From Citrobacter braakii (GTDB lineage Bacteria; Pseudomonadota; Gammaproteobacteria; Enterobacterales; Enterobacteriaceae): a DNA stretch of 64,000 bases. Shown piece by piece: positions 31,673-39,736 of the stretch (its first letter is position 1; every line of letters begins with the position of its first letter). The notes under the pieces were generated by a model. That model was not told where the DNA came from, made no database searches, and worked only from the letters and a program-made list of their open reading frames with translations. The stretch spans positions 124,001 to 188,000 of the forward strand of contig NZ_NAEW01000003.1 in the NCBI RefSeq assembly GCF_002075345.1, written 5' to 3'. A program made the translations under genes and the position numbers.

Positions 31673-32476
31673 TTACTCTGCCAGCACAATCACATCTCCC
31701 GTTGCCGGGGCGTCAGTTCCCGGTAGCCACAATCGACCCCACGAACCGGTGCAATGACAGCCGAGTAGTTTTTCTGGTTGTTGTTGCTTAATAAATTGTC
31801 GGGTTCGCCATAGCTTAGCGGGGGAGGCAGTGCGTAAATGGAACCCACCGACGAGGGCGTAAATTTGGTTAACGCCGGTGATGTTTTGGCAATGGCGTAC
31901 GATATTCTCTATTCCCCGATGCCCGCATCCGGTAATGATGACTAACCCGCGATCAGATTTATAGATCAATACGCCTTCGTCGCTGATGTAATCCGGTTGA
32001 GGTGTTTTCTCGCTAATAACGCCATAGGCCTGTGGAGTGGCGACACTAATTTCCCCGGACCACAAAAATCGATCGCTGATCGCCAACGGTTCACGGGTGT
32101 ATTCCATGATTAGTCGAGAGTAGTCGTTATCACGCGAGAGTTTTTTTATTTTTCTTGGCGTTCCCGCCAGGGTTATTGAGGCATACCGTTCGCAGGCTAT
32201 TTGGGGATGGCAAATGATACGACTGTTATCCGCCAGCCACGGCACGCCGCCACAGTGATCGTAATGGCCGTGCGAAAGAACCACGGCGGTCAATTGCGTC
32301 AGGTCTACGCCCATTTGGGCGGCGTTAAGTATGAAGCTGTCGTCCGGGCCGGTATCAAATAGTATGGTGGTGGTTTCATCCTGAACTAACAGACTTAATC
32401 CAGGCTTTGCCCGTAATGATTTATCTGCGCTCGCAGCGCGCCTGTTTTCAAGCAATACCGTGAGGGTTAATGCCAT
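31673..32476 (-). CDS. Metallo-beta-lactamase-fold hydrolase
   Basis: A 267-residue cytoplasmic protein with the zinc motif HGHYDHCGG near residue 72 and later histidines in GCGHRGIENIV and GGFHL. This pattern is that of the MBL subfamily annotated as dihydropterin-related synthases; the substrate is unknown. GGAG six bases before the ATG supports the start. Transcribed toward torZ, with no obvious operon partner. A specific function is not assigned. Confidence 0.8.
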   Translation of the reverse strand: MALTLTVLLENRRAASADKSLRAKPGLSLLVQDETTTILFDTGPDDSFILNAAQMGVDLTQLTAVVLSHGHYDHCGGVPWLADNSRIICHPQIACERYASITLAGTPRKIKKLSRDNDYSRLIMEYTREPLAISDRFLWSGEISVATPQAYGVISEKTPQPDYISDEGVLIYKSDRGLVIITGCGHRGIENIVRHCQNITGVNQIYALVGGFHLRTASPAKLWRTRQFIKQQQPEKLLGCHCTGSWGRLWLPGTDAPATGDVIVLAE

Positions 32477-32556
32477 GCCTGACTCCAGTATTAAAACGGC
32501 ATACTGTAATACATGACCGTTGAGAGCGCTGTGATCGCAGCGCTCTTTGTGCTGAC

Positions 32557-32808
32557 TTAGCGGTGATAGTAATGGCCGTCATCATCGGAGTGATGGTGAC
32601 GATGCCGCCACGCATGCTGGTTCTCCCTTTGCTCACGCTCCTGGCGTTCATGCTCTTTATCACGGTTGGCTTCACGGTTTTTGTGATTAGCGATCGCCGT
32701 GGCAACTGCTGCGGCCCCAATACCAGCAGCGGCTGCAGAAAGATAAGGATGTTCGGCACAGCCCGACAGACTAGCCATAATAACCAACGTGGAAATCAGT
32801 TTTTTCAT
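32557..32808 (-). CDS. Small His-rich lipoprotein
   Basis: An 83-residue predicted lipoprotein: MKKLISTLVIMASLSGC is a signal with lipobox LSGC. An Ala/Gly-rich segment follows, then a charged stretch and a histidine-rich tail (WRHRHHHSDD, HYYHR). It starts 14 bases after the upstream small gene and is probably co-transcribed with it. A metal-binding role is suggested only by the histidines and the nearby copper/silver genes. Confidence 0.7.
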   Translation of the reverse strand: MKKLISTLVIMASLSGCAEHPYLSAAAAGIGAAAVATAIANHKNREANRDKEHERQEREQRENQHAWRHRHHHSDDDGHYYHR

Positions 32809-32822
32809 TGTGGCGGTATCCG

Positions 32823-33329
32823 TTACTCGCGCACAATTTTGCCAGCATTCCCGGCATCGCTGTCATTCCAGCTACCGCGACCATTCGTTTTAATGGTGTA
32901 AGTGGCATAGCCGACACGGAAGGTCATCGTATCCTGATAGGTATTTACGTCACGCACTTCATTACCATTGACGTACACACTGGAACCCTCGACGTGAATA
33001 TCAACGCTGCGTTGACCATTGGCAAATTTGGCTACGTAATTTCCGCTGAATTTGCCGTAAATATCGGCATTATCGTGGTTATCCCGGTCAGCGGTATTTT
33101 GCTGCTCTTCACCATGATGATGATGACGGCTCTGCTGGCTGTTGCCGTTCTCAATAAAACCATGATCGCGGTTCCACTGATAGGATTTATTGATATCGCA
33201 GCCATTGAGTTCACTCATTTGTGTACAACCTGAATGTTCATACTTTTTCTGCATTGCCGGGGTAATTGCGCATGCTGTTGTGGCCGTTGTCAGGCCGAGG
33301 ACAAAGAGGGTCAGCAGACGTTTTTTCAT
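32823..33329 (-). CDS. Exported His-containing hypothetical protein
   Basis: A 168-residue protein with a signal sequence (MKKRLLTLFVLGLTTATTACA); the cysteine may be a weak lipobox. Two more cysteines occur in HSGCTQMSELNGC, then an HHHH cluster, and a C-terminal beta-rich domain (SGNYVAKFANGQRSVDI, VYVNGNEV). The start at 33329 removes seven residues before the lysines. No family is recognised. First gene of a pair with the small lipoprotein. Confidence 0.65.
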   Translation of the reverse strand: MKKRLLTLFVLGLTTATTACAITPAMQKKYEHSGCTQMSELNGCDINKSYQWNRDHGFIENGNSQQSRHHHHGEEQQNTADRDNHDNADIYGKFSGNYVAKFANGQRSVDIHVEGSSVYVNGNEVRDVNTYQDTMTFRVGYATYTIKTNGRGSWNDSDAGNAGKIVRE

Positions 33330-33350
33330 TTTTTTGCTCACTATCATCAT

Positions 33351-33698
33351 TAAGTTTATTTATAGGAATACGAACTGTTCGAATGTCATTTTTACGACGA
33401 CGGCAGTCTCCCATTAAATATTAATGACGCATACCAGGGGGAATCCTAATTTATATTAATGGTGAGGGTGTGGGGGCTGTAATATGCAACATTACAAGCA
33501 GGTGAATTACGTAGTTTATACAAGTGAGATAAAACGCTTAATTATATTTACTTTTTAATGAAGTGTTTAAAGAAATATTAATATTGACATTAATGGCAGG
33601 AACGCAGGCTTGTAAATGTACAGGCCTGCGTGGCGCGTTTTGTCCGCAATATTCATACATAGCGTATTGATGGACATTTTATTCAACACAGGACAACG
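33351..33698. other. AT-rich spacer with a hairpin downstream of the silE-like gene
   Basis: No gene seen. A 13-bp stem with one G-U pair, ACGCAGGCTTGTA (33602-33614) and its partner at 33619-33631, lies about 70 bases beyond the silE-like stop. It lacks a T run on either side, so termination is uncertain. Confidence 0.45.
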
Positions 33699-34028
33699 TT
33701 ACCCTTGCGCGGGGATCTGTGCACGGTGCTGCCTGGCCTGAACCTCATGAGCATATGAATGACCGTTATTCACTGACTGGTGAACGACCATCGCTTTTTC
33801 ATGTTTATTCATTTGTGAAAAGGGGCGTGCCTGGGATGGCGTTGACGTTGAATTATTCGTCTGCGCGACGTGTTCTTGCGCCATTTGTTGATGTGCAGGG
33901 GCACTGCTGTTATTCATCATTTCATGGGCTGCTGCGGCCTGTTGATGCATTTTGGGGGTGTCTGCCGCATTAACGCCAGCTGAAATAAAAAACGCGATAG
34001 CGAAAAAAGAAGATATCTTATTCATCAT
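33699..34028 (-). CDS. silE: SilE/PcoE-like periplasmic metal-binding protein
   Basis: A 109-residue secreted protein: a signal peptide ends VNAAD, followed by a mature region rich in Met, His, Gln and Asn. Repeated motifs MHQQ..AHEMMNN, AHQQMAQEH and MNKHEKAMVVHQSVNNG resemble the helix motifs of SilE and PcoE, which sequester Ag(I) or Cu in the periplasm. AGGAG lies four to seven bases before the two adjacent ATG codons. The position beside cusS-cusR and cusCFBA matches the plasmid sil order (silE, silS, silR, silC...). Family identity is recalled from sequence, not computed. Confidence 0.8.
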   Translation of the reverse strand: MMNKISSFFAIAFFISAGVNAADTPKMHQQAAAAHEMMNNSSAPAHQQMAQEHVAQTNNSTSTPSQARPFSQMNKHEKAMVVHQSVNNGHSYAHEVQARQHRAQIPAQG

Positions 34029-34095
34029 ATTTCTCCTGTTTGGGTTTACGGAAGAAATTATAATTGGTGAGGGCTGTCAGCGGCGTGACAGGACT

Positions 34096-34111
34096 ATGAC
34101 GGTTATGTCAG
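34096..34111 (-). promoter_or_regulatory. Candidate CusR/SilR-like box upstream of the silE-like gene
   Basis: ATGACGGTTATGTCAG matches 13 of 16 positions of the perfect CusR-type core found at the cusC promoter (ATGACAGTTTTGTCAT). It lies about 70 bp upstream of the silE-like start. This suggests shared control by CusR, as SilR controls silE. Confidence 0.5.
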
Positions 34112-34130
34112 AGAATCGGTGATGATATAT

Positions 34131-34255
34131 ATACCGGTCATACTTCAAGCTGCATATGCGTTGGCTGCGCTCGTTCACCCCAGTCATTTACTTAAGTAAT
34201 TGACTGGGGATTCCCTCTCTTGCCGCCTTCCTGCAACTCGAATTGTTTAAGGTAT
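34131..34255. repeat. ERIC (IRU) element
   Basis: A 125-bp imperfect palindrome with ends ATACC...CTTCAAGCTGC and GCAACTCGAATT...GGTAT. The central part, CACCCCAGTCATTTACTTAAG and TGACTGGGG, resembles the ERIC consensus. It lies between the silE-like gene and the cusS stop. ERIC elements are non-coding intergenic repeats of enterobacteria. Confidence 0.85.
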
Positions 34256-34273
34256 CAACGCCATTATCATAAA

Positions 34274-35737
34274 TTACATCGCATGCTTGGGCAGCGTCAG
34301 AATAAAACGGGTGGCAAGCTGATCGGATGTCACCGAGACTTTCCCCTGATGGGCGATAACAATCGATTTCACAATCGCCAGGCCAATACCGCTGCCTTCG
34401 CCTTTACGCTGTCGCGAAGGGTCAACCCGATAAAAACGATCAAATAGCCGCGATAGATGCTGTGGGGGAATGGGGGGGCCGGGATTTTCCACGACTATCT
34501 GGACCAGGCCATCCGCCTCTTTCACCCGCACGGTTACCGACTCGCCTTTTGGCGTGTAGCGCATGGCATTTGAAAGCAGATTACTCATTGCCCGGCGTAG
34601 CATTAACGGATCGCCTGAAACCCAGCATGCGCGTCCTTCAAAACGTAAGCCAACCTCGCGCTCTTCTGCCCAGGCTTCGAAAAAATCGAACACTTTACCA
34701 ACCTCATCGGCCAGATTAAGCGCTGTCTTTTCCGGGATAAGCTGATTGTTGTCTGCCTGCGCCAGAAACAGCATGTCGCTTACCATTTTCGACATACGAC
34801 CAAACTCTTCAAGATTGGAATACAGCACGTCTTCCAGCTCTTTTTGGCTACGGGTTTGGCTGAGCGCAATTTCCGTTTGTGTGACCAGGTTGGTTATTGG
34901 CGTGCGGATCTCATGGGCAATATCCGCCGAGAAGTTCGACTGACGTTTAAATACATCCTCAATGCGTTCGATCATGTGATTAAACGAACTTACCAGTTGT
35001 TCCAGTTCAATAGGGACCGTTTGCGGATCGAGGCGCACATCAAGATCTTTTGAGGTGATATTTTGGATGCGCCGACTGACATTACGGATCGGTTCATGGC
35101 CTTTATACACAGCGAACAGCACGATAAATACAATCATCATGCTAATCAGCGATGCCGTCATAATCAGTTTGTTTTTCAGGTCGTTAATATAGTGCAGATG
35201 AAAATCGATCGATAACGCCAGATACAGCGTATACGCCGCTTTTCCATCAGTCAGCTTTCCTACCGGCAGGCGAATCATTCGCCAGTTAGACGACGTTTTT
35301 TGTCCGTGAATATGTTTGGCCGTTTGCAGTGTTGGGCCGGATATAATAAAAACATCGCTGGCATGGGCATTTTTATCCGGTCTTGCGCTGGCGATAAATT
35401 GCCGGAGATCCGGCGCATTTGGCGAATGAAAAATGGCTTTCTGCTTACTGTCTTCCAGAGAAATAATGACGTTCGAGTAGCCCTCAACCACGTTTTTTAG
35501 CGTTTCCAGGCGGCGTGATTCTGGCTCGTTGGGTTGGTTAATAATCCGCTCCAGCGTGGCGCTGATCTCTTGTAAATCATTGATGTCCTGCTCGGCGAAA
35601 TGGACCTTCACGGAGTGGATCATTATCCATGCAAAGGCGAAAAATGAAGCAATTGTCGCCAGACTGATAAAAAAGGTCAGTCGTGTCGCCAGCGAAAAAG
35701 GGCGCCGCCATCGTTTACTGGGCATCAGGAACCTCAA
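34274..35737 (-). CDS. cusS: Copper/silver sensor kinase CusS
   Basis: A 487-residue inner-membrane histidine kinase: N-terminal helix, periplasmic sensor of about 150 residues, second helix ([23 protein letters not shown]), HAMP, phospho-His in [15 protein letters not shown], and a C-terminal ATPase with N and G boxes ([22 protein letters not shown]). It senses periplasmic Cu(I)/Ag(I) and phosphorylates CusR. The gene overlaps cusR by 23 bases on the same strand, so they form one operon. Confidence 0.94.
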   Translation of the reverse strand: MRFLMPSKRWRRPFSLATRLTFFISLATIASFFAFAWIMIHSVKVHFAEQDINDLQEISATLERIINQPNEPESRRLETLKNVVEGYSNVIISLEDSKQKAIFHSPNAPDLRQFIASARPDKNAHASDVFIISGPTLQTAKHIHGQKTSSNWRMIRLPVGKLTDGKAAYTLYLALSIDFHLHYINDLKNKLIMTASLISMMIVFIVLFAVYKGHEPIRNVSRRIQNITSKDLDVRLDPQTVPIELEQLVSSFNHMIERIEDVFKRQSNFSADIAHEIRTPITNLVTQTEIALSQTRSQKELEDVLYSNLEEFGRMSKMVSDMLFLAQADNNQLIPEKTALNLADEVGKVFDFFEAWAEEREVGLRFEGRACWVSGDPLMLRRAMSNLLSNAMRYTPKGESVTVRVKEADGLVQIVVENPGPPIPPQHLSRLFDRFYRVDPSRQRKGEGSGIGLAIVKSIVIAHQGKVSVTSDQLATRFILTLPKHAM

Positions 35738-36398
35738 GCATATATCCCACGCCGCGTACGGTCTGAATCAGTTTCGGTTCAAAATCGTTATCAATTTTGG
35801 CGCGCAGACGCTTAACGGCGACGTCGATGGCATTGGTATCGCTGTCAAAATTCATATCCCAAACCTGGGAGGCGATCAGCGAGCGGGGTAAAACTTCCCC
35901 TTGATGACGCAGGAAAAACTCAAGCAGGGTAAACTCTTTGCTGGTCAGAGTAACACGCGTCCCGCTGCGGGTGACTTTTCTGCTGACCAGATCGACCATT
36001 AAATCCGCGACCTGAAACTGGCTTTCGACAATCACCGCCGCCCCGCGGCGCAGCAGCGTTCTGACCCGCGCCAGCAGTTCGGCGAAGGCGAACGGTTTGA
36101 CCAGATAATCATCAGCGCCTAATTCCAGACCCTTAACCCGATGTTCAATGGTACCCAGCGCGGTGAGGAGAAGAATGGGCATCCCTTTGTTAGCGGAACG
36201 CAGCATCCGTACGATATCCCAGCCGTTTACATCCGGCAGCATGATGTCGAGTATGAGCAGGTCGTAATCGCCGGTCATCGCCAGGTGGTACCCGTTCAGG
36301 CCGTTATCCGCTAAATCCACGACAAAACCCGCTTCCGTCAGGCCTTTCGTCAGGTATTCACCGGTTTTTTTCTCATCTTCGACTATCAACACCTTCAT
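35715..36398 (-). CDS. cusR: Copper/silver response regulator CusR
   Basis: A 227-residue OmpR-type regulator, the length of E. coli CusR. The receiver carries EDEKK, the phospho-Asp in [13 protein letters not shown] and LVKPFAF. The winged-helix domain ends [26 protein letters not shown]-like. It activates cusCFBA through the palindrome located between the two divergent operons. Confidence 0.96.
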   Translation of the reverse strand: MKVLIVEDEKKTGEYLTKGLTEAGFVVDLADNGLNGYHLAMTGDYDLLILDIMLPDVNGWDIVRMLRSANKGMPILLLTALGTIEHRVKGLELGADDYLVKPFAFAELLARVRTLLRRGAAVIVESQFQVADLMVDLVSRKVTRSGTRVTLTSKEFTLLEFFLRHQGEVLPRSLIASQVWDMNFDSDTNAIDVAVKRLRAKIDNDFEPKLIQTVRGVGYMLEVPDAQ

Positions 36399-36475
36399 CG
36401 CATTCTCCTTCTCACACGGGTTGTGCGGACTTTCAATTCTAGGGAAGCGGGATCGGATAGCAATCGGTTATTGGG

Positions 36476-36497
36476 AAAATGACAGTTTTGTCATTTT
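36476..36497. promoter_or_regulatory. CusR box between cusR and cusC
   Basis: A palindrome with core ATGACAGTTTTGTCAT, flanked by A and T runs, matches the E. coli cus box (AAAATGACAANNTTGTCATTTT). It lies about 80 bp upstream of cusR and 100 bp upstream of cusC, so it can control both directions. Confidence 0.88.
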
Positions 36498-36593
36498 CCT
36501 GTCACCGCTTAAACAGAGTCACTTCGTTAAAGTACAACACTATAAATTCCTACATTTTTTAGGGCCATCAGTCCGGTCAGGACGAGAAGAACT

Positions 36594-37976
36594 ATGAGCA
36601 AATTTAAGCTTCTTACCCTCAGCGCTGTATTCGTTCTCGCCGGTTGTTCATTGGCGCCGGACTATCAGCGTCCGACATTGCCTGTGCCGCAGCAATTCTC
36701 CTTAAGCCAGAACGCCCTGGTTTCTGCACCGGTGGGATATCAGGACACGGGCTGGCGGAGCTTCTTCGTTGACTCTCAGGTAAAGGCGCTGATTGGCGAG
36801 GCGCTGGTCAATAACCGCGATTTACGTATGGCAGTGCTAAAAGTTCAGGAAGCGAGAGCGCAATATGGCGTCACGGACGCTGACCGCTACCCGCAACTCA
36901 CGGCAGGTTCCAGTGGTACTTACAGCGGCAAATTAAAAGGCGATAGCAGCACCGATCGTGAATTGGAAGCTGGACTCAATCTCAGTTTCGATCTGGACTT
37001 CTTTGGTCGGCTAAAGAATATGAGTGAAGCCGAGCGGCAGAACTTCTTTGCCAGCGAAGAGGCGCGTCGGGCGGTACACATCTCATTAATCTCCAACGTA
37101 TCGCAAAGTTATTTCAATCAGCGTCTGGCTTATGCACAACTGCAAATTGCCGAAGAAACGCTGCAAAACTATCAGCGTTCTTACGCTTTTGTTGAGAAGC
37201 AGTTGCTGACCGGAAGCACCAACGTGCTGGCGCTGGAACAGGCGCGGGGCGTGATTGAAAGCACGCGCAGCGAAATCGCGAAGCGTAAAGGTGAACTGGC
37301 GCAGGCGAACAACGCGCTGCAACTGTTGCTGGGTACGTACGGGAAATTACCCAACGACCAGATGCGCAGCAGCGGGGATATTAAACCAGTAACGCTGCCG
37401 CCATCGCTCTCGTCGCAAATCCTGTTGCAGCGCCCGGATATTTTGGAAGCTGAACACGGATTAATGGCGGCGAATGCCAATATCGGCGCCGCACGGGCAG
37501 CGTTTTTTCCGTCGATTACCTTGACCAGTTCAGTTTCCAGCAGCAGCAGCGATCTCTCCAGCTTATTTAATGCGACCAGCGGCATGTGGAATTTTGTCCC
37601 CAAAATAGATATTCCCATTTTTAACGCCGGACGCAATCAGTCCAATCTCGACCTCGCTGAAATTCGCCAACAGCAGTCGGTGGTGAATTACGAACAAAAA
37701 ATTCAGAACGCGTTTAAAGAGGTGGCGGATGCGCTGGTGTTGCGCCAAAGCATTGCCGATCAAATTAGCGGTCAGCAGCGCTACCTGACGTCATTGCAAA
37801 TCACCTTACAACGCGCCAGAGCGCTTTATCAAAATGGTGCGGTTAGCTACATCGAAGTACTGGACGCTGAACGTTCTTTATTCGCTACGCAGCAATCGCT
37901 GCTCGATCTTAATTACGCCCAACAGGTTAATGAAATTAAGCTGTTTGCTGCCTTAGGCGGCGGTTGGGTGGAGTAA
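36594..37976 (+). CDS. cusC: Cu(I)/Ag(I) efflux outer membrane channel CusC
   Basis: A 460-residue TolC-type outer-membrane lipoprotein; lipobox LAGC in VFVLAGCSLAPDYQRP. The family features are the coiled alpha-barrel repeats (LVNNRDLRMAVLKVQEARAQYG, LLQRPDILEAEHGLMAANANIGAARAAFFP). The sequence lies between chromosomal CusC and plasmid SilC in character (for example the ending ALGGGWVE). It forms the tripartite efflux pump with CusB and CusA. Confidence 0.95.
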   Translation: MSKFKLLTLSAVFVLAGCSLAPDYQRPTLPVPQQFSLSQNALVSAPVGYQDTGWRSFFVDSQVKALIGEALVNNRDLRMAVLKVQEARAQYGVTDADRYPQLTAGSSGTYSGKLKGDSSTDRELEAGLNLSFDLDFFGRLKNMSEAERQNFFASEEARRAVHISLISNVSQSYFNQRLAYAQLQIAEETLQNYQRSYAFVEKQLLTGSTNVLALEQARGVIESTRSEIAKRKGELAQANNALQLLLGTYGKLPNDQMRSSGDIKPVTLPPSLSSQILLQRPDILEAEHGLMAANANIGAARAAFFPSITLTSSVSSSSSDLSSLFNATSGMWNFVPKIDIPIFNAGRNQSNLDLAEIRQQQSVVNYEQKIQNAFKEVADALVLRQSIADQISGQQRYLTSLQITLQRARALYQNGAVSYIEVLDAERSLFATQQSLLDLNYAQQVNEIKLFAALGGGWVE

Positions 37977-38008
37977 TCCTTAATATTAACTTTTCAGGAG
38001 CATCAAGT

Positions 38009-38356
38009 ATGAATACTACCGCCAAAGCCGTGTTGTTTAGCTTTTTCTCTGTGGTCATGTTTAACGCTCAGGCCAATGAGCATCAGCATGGCGAGATGAT
38101 GAACATGCAGCCAGCGGCCCAACAGGAAGACGTCATTAGCGCCACCGGGGTGATTGAAGCTATTGATAAAGAAAGTAAAAAAATCACGATCAAGCATGAT
38201 CCCATTCCCGCGGTGAACTGGCCTGCCATGACGATGCGTTTTACGCGGGTTGCCGACACCAAGGCTGACGATATTAAACCCGGCGATAAGGTTGCGTTTA
38301 CGTTTGTTCAGCAGGGAAATCTCTCTGTGTTACGCGATATTCACATCAGTAAATAA
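38009..38356 (+). CDS. cusF: Periplasmic Cu(I)/Ag(I) chaperone CusF
   Basis: A 115-residue exported OB-fold protein. The metal site is visible: His in IKHDPIPAVNWPAMTMRF with the Trp and two Met residues that bind Cu(I)/Ag(I) by a cation-pi contact. An additional Met/His-rich segment (HQHGEMMNMQP) follows the signal peptide. AGGAG precedes the ATG at 38009. It delivers metal to CusB. Confidence 0.95.
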   Translation: MNTTAKAVLFSFFSVVMFNAQANEHQHGEMMNMQPAAQQEDVISATGVIEAIDKESKKITIKHDPIPAVNWPAMTMRFTRVADTKADDIKPGDKVAFTFVQQGNLSVLRDIHISK

Positions 38357-38432
38357 CGTTCTCGCTGGTCTCTTTTATTCTTGCCCGGATTCTTCGAAAT
38401 TCGGGTGAGACTATCGCGCAATGGAAATCACT

Positions 38433-39725
38433 ATGGCGTCTTTAAATATTAAAAATACTGCGCTTATTCTCGCTGGCATGATTGCCGGTGGGGTTATTTC
38501 TGTCGGTATTTATACTTATTATTCATCAGCAAACGTAACGGCTGAAACCGGGCAGGCTTCGCAAAAAGAAGCCAGAAAAGTGTTGTTCTGGTATGACCCC
38601 ATGTACCCGAACACGCGCTTTGATAAGCCGGGTAAATCACCGTTTATGGATATGGATCTGATCCCGAAATATGCCGATGAAGAGACCGCGAGCGCGTCAG
38701 CGCCTGGCGTGCGTATCGATCCTACTCAGACCCAAAATCTGGGTCTGAAAACAGAACCTGTGCGCCGTGGCCCGCTGCACTATGCGCAAACTTTCCCGGC
38801 TAACGTTAGCTATAACGAATACCAGTTTGTTATTGTCCAGGCCCGCTCCGCAGGCTTTATCGAGAAGGTTTACCCGCTAACCGTGGGCGACAAAATTAAG
38901 CAAGGTGCGCCGCTTATCGATCTGACGATTCCCGACTGGGTTGAGGCGCAGAGCGAATATTTGTTACTGCGGGAGACTGGCGGCAGTGCGACGCAGGTGG
39001 AAGGGATTCTGGAGAGATTACGTCTGGCCGGTATGCCGGAAGCGGATATTCAGCGCTTAAAATCGACGCGTAAAATTCAGACCCGCTTTACCCTGAAAGC
39101 CCCTATTGATGGGGTGATTACCGCATTCGATTTGCGTACCGGCATGAACATTTCCAAAGACAATGTGGTCGCGAAAATTCAGGGGATGGACCCGGTATGG
39201 GTCAGCGCGTCGGTCCCGGAATCTATCGCCTGGCTGATCAAAGACGCCTCGCAATTTACCATCACCGTGCCCGCCTGGCCGGATAAGCCTTTCACCATTA
39301 GCAAGTGGAATATCTTACCTAGTGTCGATGCCTCCACGCGTACGCTGCAGATCCGTTTGCAGGTCAATAACCCTGATGAGGCGCTCAAGCCGGGGATGAA
39401 TGCTTACCTGCAACTGAAAACGCAAAGTGAACCGATGCTGCTGATCCCCTCAAAGGCGTTGATTGATACAGGCACCGAGCAACGGGTGATCACCGTCGAT
39501 AACGAAGGTCGATTTGTACCGAAGCAGGTTGCGGTATTCCATGAATCTCAAGGGCTGACGGCTATCCGCTCAGGCCTGACTGAAGGTGAAAAAGTGGTGT
39601 CCAGTGGTCTGTTCCTGATTGATTCCGAGGCGAATATCTCTGGCGCACTGGATCGTATGCGCGCGCAGAACAGTGGTGCGCCAGACGCATCCGCAAAGCC
39701 AGCCCAGGCGACCCATTCACACTGA
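38433..39725 (+). CDS. cusB: Efflux adaptor subunit CusB
   Basis: A 430-residue periplasmic membrane-fusion protein. The N-terminal metal-acceptor segment LFWYDPMYPNTRFDKPGKSPFMDMDLIPKYADE carries the conserved Met residues. Barrel-sandwich and beta-barrel domains follow. The start at 38433 gives MASLNIKNTAL, like SilB; the ATG four codons earlier is less likely. A His-rich end (ATHSH) is present as in CusB. It joins CusA to CusC. Confidence 0.94.
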   Translation: MASLNIKNTALILAGMIAGGVISVGIYTYYSSANVTAETGQASQKEARKVLFWYDPMYPNTRFDKPGKSPFMDMDLIPKYADEETASASAPGVRIDPTQTQNLGLKTEPVRRGPLHYAQTFPANVSYNEYQFVIVQARSAGFIEKVYPLTVGDKIKQGAPLIDLTIPDWVEAQSEYLLLRETGGSATQVEGILERLRLAGMPEADIQRLKSTRKIQTRFTLKAPIDGVITAFDLRTGMNISKDNVVAKIQGMDPVWVSASVPESIAWLIKDASQFTITVPAWPDKPFTISKWNILPSVDASTRTLQIRLQVNNPDEALKPGMNAYLQLKTQSEPMLLIPSKALIDTGTEQRVITVDNEGRFVPKQVAVFHESQGLTAIRSGLTEGEKVVSSGLFLIDSEANISGALDRMRAQNSGAPDASAKPAQATHSH

Positions 39726-39736
39726 GGACATGATAA

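Noticed and set aside
17745-34300. Prophage or integrative island at argU
   Set aside because: No integrase, transposase or repeated copy of the tRNA 3' end was found in the following sequence, so only a positional parallel with DLP12 can be stated.
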